NCBI GenBank assembly: GCA_019245275.1
Contig: JAFARW010000171.1
Location: 1 to 10,023 of the forward strand
From: Vulcanimicrobiota bacterium
GTDB taxonomy: Bacteria; Vulcanimicrobiota; Vulcanimicrobiia; Vulcanimicrobiales; Vulcanimicrobiaceae
Length of the DNA: 10,023 bases
Reading direction: 5' to 3'
In this document: positions 1 through 4,586 of the stretch, piece after piece
Layout of the letters: the number at the start of each line of letters is the position of its first letter
Position numbering within the stretch: the stretch's first letter is position 1
Translations under genes and position numbers: made by a program
The notes under the pieces: generated by a model
Told to the model about the DNA's origin: nothing
The model's input: only the letters and a program-made list of their open reading frames with translations
Databases searched by the model: none

Positions 1-76
1 CGCCTTTGTCCATATGCTCGCGTGCGCGGCGGCGCAGCTCTTTGATATCCGAAAGGAACGGAGTCGTATCGGTCAA
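1..76 (-). CDS. Ferritin-like (Dps/bacterioferritin-type) protein, N-terminal fragment
   Basis: Only the first 25 or so codons are inside the window; the rest lies beyond the left edge. The fragment starts at a TTG (76-74) preceded by an AGGAG Shine-Dalgarno (87-83 on the minus strand) at 6 nt. The TTG 5 nt further upstream in another frame hits a stop after one codon, so 76 is the only reasonable start. The peptide reads MTDTTPFLSDIKELRRRARE and continues with HMDKG. This matches, from memory, the N-terminus of a small ferritin-like family related to bacterioferritin and Dps (typical opening: FLSDI.xLR.RAREH followed by an acidic helix). Members of that fold store or oxidise iron and protect against peroxide. 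The iron-ligand residues lie outside the window, so function cannot be verified. The gene follows the serA-phosphatase pair on the same strand after a 46-bp gap and may be expressed separately. Confidence 0.55.
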   Translation of the reverse strand, partial: MTDTTPFLSDIKELRRRAREHMDKG

Positions 77-122
77 GTCAATCTCCTATGGTCAATAGAG
101 GGTGCCGTTAAGTATACCCCAC

Positions 123-752
123 TTACAAGGCTTGCGTGGACGGGTCCGCAACCAGGCCCGTCAAATGAACGCTGGCGCATTCCTCGACCAGCTCCCAATG
201 CGCGTCCGTCACATCAAACCGGGCGTATGCGCCGTTCAGGATGCGCGCTCGCCAGAATTCGGAGAGTGGCCGTTTCAAGCGATCCACGAGGGCGACGCGC
301 ACGACTGCATCGTGCGTCACGAGCAGCGTGTCCTCATGCGGCATGAATCCGCGTACGAAGCGCCGCCACCGCTCGAGGACATCGCGAATGCTCTCCCCAT
401 TCTCGAATTGCACGATTTCCGGTTCGTGCCGCCACTGCCGGTAACGCTCGGGATCATTGGCCGCTAGCTCATCTCGATATCGGCCTTCCCAAGCGCCGTG
501 TGCGATCTCGATCAGGAGCGGCTCGCGTTCGACCGTCAACCCGAAGCGCTGAGCGACGATCTCCGCCGTGTCTACGCAGCGCTGAAGCGGACTACTGATG
601 ATGCGCTTGAGTGGATGCGACGCCAGCGAGTCGGCCATCGCGCGAGCTTGCGCGACACCAAGCGGCGAAAGCGGTGACTCCAGGCGCCCCTGATAACGGC
701 CGGTGATATTCCATGTCGTCTCGCCGTGACGAGCGATGAAAACGCTCGGCAT
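123..752 (-). CDS. Histidine phosphatase family protein, probable cofactor-independent phosphoserine phosphatase
   Basis: 209 residues, the usual size for a small cytoplasmic histidine phosphatase (phosphoglycerate-mutase fold). Seen: the RHGE motif with the phosphorylated histidine H9 and R8, R58 in the SSPLQR motif, acid/base residue E82, and the second catalytic histidine H147 in VTHDAVVR. The family includes mutases, CobC-type and broad phosphatases. The substrate is inferred from two points. It starts 2 nt after the serA stop, implying translational coupling. It also shares with the Hydrogenobacter thermophilus PspA phosphoserine phosphatase, recalled from memory, the GRYQG segment, an EIxHGxW segment with histidine at residue 85, an EP...F.nGES segment and an LS.FW segment. 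If so, it removes phosphate from O-phosphoserine to give serine. No clear Shine-Dalgarno precedes the ATG at 752. Alternatives are alpha-ribazole phosphatase (CobC) or a general phosphatase. Family assignment is firm; substrate is moderately supported. Confidence 0.88.
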   Translation of the reverse strand: MPSVFIARHGETTWNITGRYQGRLESPLSPLGVAQARAMADSLASHPLKRIISSPLQRCVDTAEIVAQRFGLTVEREPLLIEIAHGAWEGRYRDELAANDPERYRQWRHEPEIVQFENGESIRDVLERWRRFVRGFMPHEDTLLVTHDAVVRVALVDRLKRPLSEFWRARILNGAYARFDVTDAHWELVEECASVHLTGLVADPSTQAL

Positions 753-754
753 CG

Positions 755-2344
755 CTAGATGCGAGCCGCCCGAACCGACAGCATGCCGGCGATTTTCTGC
801 AACGCTCGCATCGCCTCCGGAATCGGAGCGCGGTCGACGCAGAGAACCATCATCGCTTGGCCGCGTTCCGCAGCGCGCGCGACCTGCATGTTCGAGATGT
901 TGATGCCGGCATCTCCGAGGATTGTTCCGACGCGGCCAACCATGCCGGGAATGTCTTGATGGCGGGTGATTATCAGCGTTCCTTCGGGAGCCGCATCGAT
1001 CTCAAACTCATCAATTTGCACGATCCGAAGTCCATGATGCAGCGCGGTCCCAACGATGCGCAGCGGTCCTGCTTTCACTTCTAATGAGGCGATCCACTCA
1101 TCGCTTGCCTTATGCTCCGTGTTGACGACGATGCCGCGCTCGCGGGCAACAGCGTCCGCATTGACGATCGAAATGCGTCGATCTGCCGTTCCTTGCAGTA
1201 AGCCGGAGAGAAAACCGGTCACGATCGGCGCTGGACTAGCTCCTGCAATTTCACCGCAAAGCGTGATCGAAATTGGTTGCAGTTGCGAAGCTTCATTCAG
1301 TTGTGGACAAAGGATGCCGATGCGATACGCGAGGTCCGTAAACGGCCGCAGCTTATAAGCATCGGCTCCCCGCGGGATCGGGGCATTCACTGCCCCTTCA
1401 GCGGGGCGTCCCGCAAGAACGTTGACGATGTCGCGCGCCAACTCGACCGCGACGCGTTCGAATGCTTCTTGCGTCGATCCACCCAGATGCGGCGTCGCAA
1501 GCACGCGCGGATGCGCCTGCAAACGGGCGCTCGTCGATCCTGCGGCCGCCGGCTCTTCTGCAAAGACATCGAGCGCCGCGCCGGAAACCGCGCCGCGATC
1601 AAGCGCCTGAAGCAACGCCTCTTCGTCGATCAGCGCGCCGCGCGCACAGTTGACCAAAACTGCATCAGGCTTCATCTTCTGCAGGCGTGACCCGTCGATC
1701 ACTTTCTCCGTCTCATCGTTGAGAGGCAGGTGCAAGGTAACGATGTCGGAGCCTTGGAGCATTTCATCGAGCGGTAAAAGGCGCGCATGATGCGCTTCCG
1801 CATGTGCCGCCGAAATGTACGGATCGTAAACTAGGACGTTCATCCCAAATGCGCGCGCTCGCTCGGCAACAGCAGCGCCGATTCGTCCTAAGCCGGCAAT
1901 GCCGAGTGTCTTGCCGTACAACTCTCGCCCGACATGCGCTCGGCGCTCCCACCGACCGGCCCTAACCGACGCATTCCCGTCGGCAGTGTGGCGAAAGCAC
2001 GCGAGCATTAAGGCGAAAGTCTGCTCGACCGCGGCAATGACATTCGCGCTCGGGGTATTGAGAACGACGATCCCGGCCTCAGTCGCGGCATCAACATCAA
2101 TCGAATCGACGCCGACGCCGGCACGACCAATGACACGCAGGTTTGGCGCAGCGCGGATCACGGCCGCATCGACGCGCGTTTGCGAGCGAACGATCAAGCC
2201 GTCGGCATTACTTAGGGATTTAGCGAGCTGATCCGGTGACTGCGCTGCATCAACGACATCGATCGCCGCATCGCGTAACACCGCTAACCCATTCTCTGAG
2301 AATGGCTCGGCGACGATCACACGCGTGCGCTGATCGACCTTCAT
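755..2344 (-). CDS. serA: D-3-phosphoglycerate dehydrogenase (long form with ASB and ACT domains)
   Basis: 529 residues, the normal length of long-form (type I) SerA. It oxidises 3-phosphoglycerate to 3-phosphohydroxypyruvate with NAD, the committed step of the phosphorylated serine pathway. Seen: a split substrate domain with IVRSQT near residue 51 and GRAGVGVDSID at 73-83. The Rossmann domain has G151-L-G153-R-I-G156 and the NAD-selective acidic residue D174 at the end of the next strand. The catalytic triad is R235 (NCARG), E264 (DVFAEEP) and H286 (TPHLGG). An allosteric-substrate-binding (ASB) domain spans roughly 320-450, and a C-terminal ACT domain (about 455-529, containing DIPGMVGRVGTILGDAGINI) normally gives serine feedback inhibition. 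The ATG at 2344 has no recognisable Shine-Dalgarno. It leads the minus-strand group with the phosphatase. The transaminase serC is not in the window. Confidence 0.97.
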   Translation of the reverse strand: MKVDQRTRVIVAEPFSENGLAVLRDAAIDVVDAAQSPDQLAKSLSNADGLIVRSQTRVDAAVIRAAPNLRVIGRAGVGVDSIDVDAATEAGIVVLNTPSANVIAAVEQTFALMLACFRHTADGNASVRAGRWERRAHVGRELYGKTLGIAGLGRIGAAVAERARAFGMNVLVYDPYISAAHAEAHHARLLPLDEMLQGSDIVTLHLPLNDETEKVIDGSRLQKMKPDAVLVNCARGALIDEEALLQALDRGAVSGAALDVFAEEPAAAGSTSARLQAHPRVLATPHLGGSTQEAFERVAVELARDIVNVLAGRPAEGAVNAPIPRGADAYKLRPFTDLAYRIGILCPQLNEASQLQPISITLCGEIAGASPAPIVTGFLSGLLQGTADRRISIVNADAVARERGIVVNTEHKASDEWIASLEVKAGPLRIVGTALHHGLRIVQIDEFEIDAAPEGTLIITRHQDIPGMVGRVGTILGDAGINISNMQVARAAERGQAMMVLCVDRAPIPEAMRALQKIAGMLSVRAARI

Positions 2345-2385
2345 GCTAGGTAGTGCGCTGTGGTGCGTCGTACGCCTGCGCCTTT

Positions 2386-2970
2386 GTGAAATATCGCGTT
2401 GCCGTCCGCGAGTTGATTGACGTGGGGCGTGAACTCTGGAAGCGACGACTCGTAACCGGCAGCAGCGGCAATCTCAGCACGCGCCTCGATGACGGCTCGC
2501 TGGTCATGAGCCGCGCCGGTATCTCGTTGCGCAACTTAAGCGCCGCAGATCTAATCGTGACTGATGAGGCCGGTAAGCCCAGTGACGACGAGGTGCGCCC
2601 GACGAGCGAATACCAATTGCACGTCGCGGCTTATCGGACGCGCGACGACATCAACTTTGTGCTCCACACGCACCCGACATTCTGCGTCGTCTGGTCGAAA
2701 CTTAGCTCGATTTTGCCGCGCGATACCGTTGGCGCGCGTGAGACGCTTCGCGATGTCATCGTCACGCGTTATCAGCCGCCCGGCACGGCGGCTCTGGCCG
2801 ATGAAGTGGCGATGGCGCTCAAGCGCGCCGATAATGTATTGATGGAACGTCACGGTTTGCTCGCCGTTTCCTCTTCAATAGAAGATGCATTCTTGCAAAC
2901 GGACCTCGCCGAGGAAGCGGCGCGTATCGCTCATTTCAGCCGGTTAGCGGGCTTCACCCCAACCGACTAG
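2386..2970 (+). CDS. Class II aldolase/adducin family protein
   Basis: About 194 residues in the FucA/AraD/MtnB fold: Zn-dependent aldolases, epimerases or dehydratases acting mostly on sugar phosphates. Numbering from GTG 2386: GSSGNLS phosphate loop at about 26-32, general acid/base E75 in RPTSEY, zinc ligands H94 and H96 in LHTHP, a YQPPGT loop, and third zinc ligand H156 in MERHG. The catalytic set is therefore intact. The usual TP(S/T)G phosphate-binding turn reads SRAG here (about 42-45), losing one hydroxyl, which argues for caution about the substrate. Start choice is open. The frame extends 11 codons upstream to GTG 2353, only 8 bp from the serA start, with an AGG too close to act. 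GTG 2386 has no Shine-Dalgarno but gives the usual N-terminus (MKYRVAVRELIDVGREL). It is divergent from serA, with a tRNA-Ser downstream. The product could be a fuculose-phosphate-type aldolase; the exact reaction is not predictable. Confidence 0.88.
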   Translation: MKYRVAVRELIDVGRELWKRRLVTGSSGNLSTRLDDGSLVMSRAGISLRNLSAADLIVTDEAGKPSDDEVRPTSEYQLHVAAYRTRDDINFVLHTHPTFCVVWSKLSSILPRDTVGARETLRDVIVTRYQPPGTAALADEVAMALKRADNVLMERHGLLAVSSSIEDAFLQTDLAEEAARIAHFSRLAGFTPTD

Positions 2971-2979
2971 AACCAAAGC

Positions 2980-2999
2980 GCGCTGCGCGCGCGTAGCGC
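2980..2999 (+). terminator. GC-rich stem-loop after the aldolase gene
   Basis: An 8-bp stem (2980-2987 with 2992-2999, one G-T wobble) closes a CGCG loop, beginning 9 nt after the aldolase stop and ending 5 nt before tRNA-Ser. It is followed by ATTGT rather than a T-run, so it is a poor intrinsic terminator by the usual rule. It could instead slow polymerase, or mark a processing point if the aldolase transcript reads into the tRNA. The structure is visible directly; the role is inferred. Confidence 0.3.
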
Positions 3000-3004
3000 A
3001 TTGT

Positions 3005-3092
3005 GGAGAGGTGGCAGAGCGGTTGAATGCACTCGCTTGGAAAGCGGGCAGAGGTGATGAGCCTCTCGAGAGTTCGAATCTCTCCCTCTCCG
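3005..3092 (+). tRNA. tRNA-Ser, anticodon GGA
   Basis: A complete class II tRNA can be folded by hand. The acceptor stem GGAGAGG (3005-3011) pairs with CCTCTCC (3085-3091), with discriminator G3092. The D stem is GCA/TGC (3014-3016 with 3028-3030). The anticodon stem CTCGC/GCGGG holds loop TTGGAAA, giving anticodon GGA at 3039-3041. The long variable arm AGAGG/CCTCT (3050-3054 with 3062-3066) is typical of serine tRNAs. The T stem GAGAG/CTCTC encloses loop TTCGAAT (3073-3079). It decodes UCC and UCU. The 3' CCA is not encoded and must be added by CCA-adding enzyme. The tRNA end is only 3 nt from the stop codon of aroE on the opposite strand. Confidence 0.97.
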
Positions 3093-3095
3093 TGC

Positions 3096-3824
3096 CTAAA
3101 TTACTTGCTCTACGTGAGCGAGCCAGAAATCAAACGACGCGCGCGCCTGCGCCTCGAGCATCGCATCACCGCGAATAACTTCTCGTCCAAGATGCCGACC
3201 AATCGTCGACCGTTGCCCGTAGTTAACATCCATAACTAAATCGGCCTTGCGCACATCGTCGCGAAGCGCCGGCGGCAATTCGGCTTCCGGCAATAGACAA
3301 GAGATGACGATTTCGGGCGGATTCGGCGGCCAGACTTGACACTCAAAGCGCTCGCAGATCGCGATTACTTTTTCGGGATCACGGCCCCAGCAAAACGTGT
3401 ACGCGTCAGTTTCGTGCAGCTGCGCGAGAATTGCGCGCGCCGTTGCTCCGGTTCCGAGAATGCCGATCCGATGCAGCATTACCGGCTCACCTAGTGCGCT
3501 CTCAAGTGCGGTGCGCGCTCCGCTTCCATCCGTGTTGGCGCCGAAGATCTTCCTTCCGAAGAAGAGCGTGTTGACCGCCTGCGCTAACCGGGCGTCTTCA
3601 TCGAGAAGATCGCACGCCGCTACCGCTTCTTCTTTTAACGGCGTTGTGACGTTGCAGCCGGCATAACCGTCTTTACGCAGGCGTTGGATTGCTTGCACCG
3701 CGTGACCGCTCGATACGCGAATCGCAATGTACTCACCGTCAAGATCGGCCTCAGCCATAAAGCCGCGCTGGAGCTCCGGGCTGCGGCTCGCCGCAACCGG
3801 ATCACCGATAAGCGCGAACTTCAC
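3096..3824 (-). CDS. aroE: Shikimate dehydrogenase (AroE-type), somewhat divergent
   Basis: 242 residues, about 30 shorter than typical AroE. It catalyses NADPH-dependent reduction of 3-dehydroshikimate to shikimate in aromatic amino acid synthesis. Seen: the shikimate-binding serines S13 and S15 (AASRSPELQ), N58 and T60 of the NVTTPLK segment with catalytic K64, N85 in AVNTL, catalytic D99 in ANTDGSG, the glycine-rich nucleotide loop GTGATARA (124-131), and Q227 in the C-terminal MLEAQA motif. The active site is therefore complete. Oddities: the histidine usually before the first binding serine is alanine, the NADP-selecting N-R-(S/T) stretch reads GRDP (147-150), and the helix after the glycine loop is short. 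GTG start at 3824 lies inside a GTGA overlap with the stop of yqeG, indicating translational coupling. Its 3' end meets tRNA-Ser. A quinate/shikimate dehydrogenase paralogue is possible, but the yqeG neighbourhood favours true AroE. Confidence 0.88.
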   Translation of the reverse strand: MKFALIGDPVAASRSPELQRGFMAEADLDGEYIAIRVSSGHAVQAIQRLRKDGYAGCNVTTPLKEEAVAACDLLDEDARLAQAVNTLFFGRKIFGANTDGSGARTALESALGEPVMLHRIGILGTGATARAILAQLHETDAYTFCWGRDPEKVIAICERFECQVWPPNPPEIVISCLLPEAELPPALRDDVRKADLVMDVNYGQRSTIGRHLGREVIRGDAMLEAQARASFDFWLAHVEQVI

Positions 3825-4306
3825 GGGAGATGTCGCTGTGGCAGTACGAGGCGTTCGAAGAAACGGAAGACTCGCGTCAGCGCGAAGTCGTGCGGTTCAA
3901 TCGGTTCCGTAAGGATCGTGTAGAAGCCGAAGAGCCGCGCGCCTAAGACGTCGGTAAAGAGTTGATCGCCGACCACGGCGATCGCCTTTCGCGGCAGGCT
4001 CAGCACGCAGCGTGCGCGCCAGAAGCCCGTCGGAAGCGGCTTGAGCGCACTCGGCACAAACTCGATGTGCAGCTGGGCGGCGATGGATTGCACGCGATCG
4101 CTAAAATTGTTCGAAAGCATAACGATCTTAAATCCGCGCTGCTGAGCAAGCTTAACCCAGTTCAAATGATCGTTAATGATGTCCGAGCAGCGGTAGGCGA
4201 CCAGCGTGTTGTCGAGATCGATGATCAGGCCGCGGATCCCGCGCGCCGCAAGGTCATCAAGCGAAACATCGCACAGGCGTGGCGCGAACCGGTCAGGTCT
4301 GAACAT
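3821..4306 (-). CDS. yqeG: YqeG family HAD-type phosphatase
   Basis: 161 residues, a single-domain HAD class IIIA protein. Seen: motif I DLDNTL with nucleophile D30 and acid/base D32, motif II SNN at 65-67, motif III lysine K89 in the LKPLPTGF segment, and motif IV GDQLFTDV with D114 and D119 for Mg. The opening MFRPDRFAPRLCDVSLDDLA followed by ARGIRGLIIDLDNTL is characteristic of the YqeG family, which is related to mitochondrial phosphatidylglycerophosphate phosphatase. The bacterial substrate is not settled. ATG 4306 is the first possible start because an in-frame TGA lies ten codons upstream. No Shine-Dalgarno is seen (four Cs precede the ATG). It overlaps aroE by 4 nt. In Bacillus the order is yqeG-yqeH-aroE; here yqeH is missing, but the association of yqeG with aroE is kept. 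It is divergent from nrdJ across a 280-bp spacer. Confidence 0.92.
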   Translation of the reverse strand: MFRPDRFAPRLCDVSLDDLAARGIRGLIIDLDNTLVAYRCSDIINDHLNWVKLAQQRGFKIVMLSNNFSDRVQSIAAQLHIEFVPSALKPLPTGFWRARCVLSLPRKAIAVVGDQLFTDVLGARLFGFYTILTEPIEPHDFALTRVFRFFERLVLPQRHLP

Positions 4307-4362
4307 GGGGCGCGTTTGCGCGAGTTTTCCTCACTATCCTCGGACCTATGCACATGGCAAAT

Positions 4363-4400
4363 GCCGGGCTGTGGCTCACTCTCCACATCAGGCGGCCGGC
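4363..4400. other. Imperfect inverted repeat in the yqeG-nrdJ spacer
   Basis: Outer arms GCCGG/CCGGC (4363-4367 with 4396-4400) enclose an inner TGTGG/CCACA stem (4370-4374 with 4383-4387) with an 8-nt loop; the internal loop is asymmetric. It lies upstream of the predicted nrdJ promoter and 57 bp before the yqeG start, so it could fold in a yqeG leader or be a protein site. No known motif is recognised, and chance is a real possibility in GC-rich DNA. Confidence 0.25.
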
Positions 4401-4448
4401 TATCCCCAGAAAACTTGCGTTGTTCGCACCTTCGCCACAAGGACCGAA

Positions 4449-4464
4449 ATACAAGATATTGTAT
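4449..4464 (+). promoter_or_regulatory. Predicted NrdR box 1
   Basis: The 16-mer ATACAAGATATTGTAT is a near-perfect palindrome with mismatch only at the central pair. It carries the C-x-A-x-A-T-x-T-x-G core of the NrdR-box consensus recalled from comparative genomics of ribonucleotide reductase genes. It overlaps the predicted -35 element of nrdJ (TTGTAT, 4459-4464). NrdR is a zinc-finger/ATP-cone repressor that shuts off RNR genes when deoxynucleotides are plentiful. The site and its partner at 4481 are 32 bp apart centre to centre, the spacing typical of NrdR box pairs. Confidence 0.75.
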
Positions 4465-4487
4465 CCAGCGCGCCTGAGTAGTACAAT
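4459..4487 (+). promoter_or_regulatory. Predicted sigma70-type promoter of nrdJ
   Basis: -35 candidate TTGTAT (4459-4464) and -10 candidate TACAAT (4482-4487, five of six consensus bases) are separated by exactly 17 bp. Transcription would start near 4494, giving a leader of about 93 nt before the nrdJ GTG. Each element lies inside one of the two NrdR boxes, as expected for a repressed promoter. The -35 is weak, and the assignment is by inspection only. Confidence 0.55.
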
Positions 4488-4496
4488 ATTTGGTAC
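4481..4496 (+). promoter_or_regulatory. Predicted NrdR box 2
   Basis: The 16-mer GTACAATATTTGGTAC has GTAC at both ends and the same C-x-A-x-A-T-x-T-x-G core as box 1. Equivalent core bases (C4452 and C4484) are 32 bp apart, three helical turns, with 16 bp between the boxes. It covers the -10 hexamer. The pairing and spacing, more than either box alone, support NrdR control of nrdJ. Confidence 0.75.
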
Positions 4497-4509
4497 TCAT
4501 TTAGCGCCT

Positions 4510-4556
4510 TTTGGCCCTAGATCGAACAGGTGTTCGGCCCCAGCCAAACGAACACC
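4510..4556 (+). promoter_or_regulatory. Candidate two-state RNA leader of nrdJ
   Basis: Two incompatible folds are visible in the predicted 5' leader. In fold 1, TTTGGC (4510-4515) pairs with GCCAAA (4543-4548) around an inner CGAAC-AGGT-GTTCG hairpin (4523-4536). In fold 2, GGTGTTCG (4529-4536) pairs perfectly over 8 bp with CGAACACC (4549-4556), which destroys both stems of fold 1. The repeated CGAACA element (4523 and 4549) competes for the same TGTTCG. It does not look like a cobalamin riboswitch; no B12-box-like sequence is seen. It may be a regulatory switch or simply a stable leader. There is no direct evidence of function. Confidence 0.35.
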
Positions 4557-4563
4557 GATGGCT

Positions 4564-4578
4564 CTTCTAAGAGAAGGA
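4564..4578 (+). promoter_or_regulatory. nrdJ ribosome binding site with a sequestering mini-hairpin
   Basis: AGAAGGA (4572-4578) stands 8 nt before the GTG at 4587 and fixes that start. CTTCT at 4564-4568 can pair with AGAAG at 4572-4576 across an AAG loop, which would partly hide the ribosome binding site. The 5-bp stem is weak, so any effect would be modest. Confidence 0.5.
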
Positions 4579-4586
4579 TGCTTTAA

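Noticed and set aside
112..117. TATACT -10 element (minus strand) for the ferritin-like gene
   Set aside because: Good hexamer at a sensible distance from the TTG start, but no -35 match at 16-18 bp, so not strong enough to annotate.
1301..1310. DnaA-box-like TTGTGGACAA
   Set aside because: One mismatch to the box, isolated, and inside serA coding sequence; no origin features nearby.
123..3092. Functional serine cluster (serA, phosphatase, tRNA-Ser) read as a regulatory unit
   Set aside because: The tRNA lies on the other strand beyond an unrelated aldolase gene, with no T-box or shared control element seen; proximity is most likely chance.
4307..4586. Cobalamin riboswitch upstream of nrdJ
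   Set aside because: Considered because the enzyme uses B12, but no B12-box-like segment or the multi-arm layout is visible. Such switches usually control B12-independent isozymes or transport rather than nrdJ.
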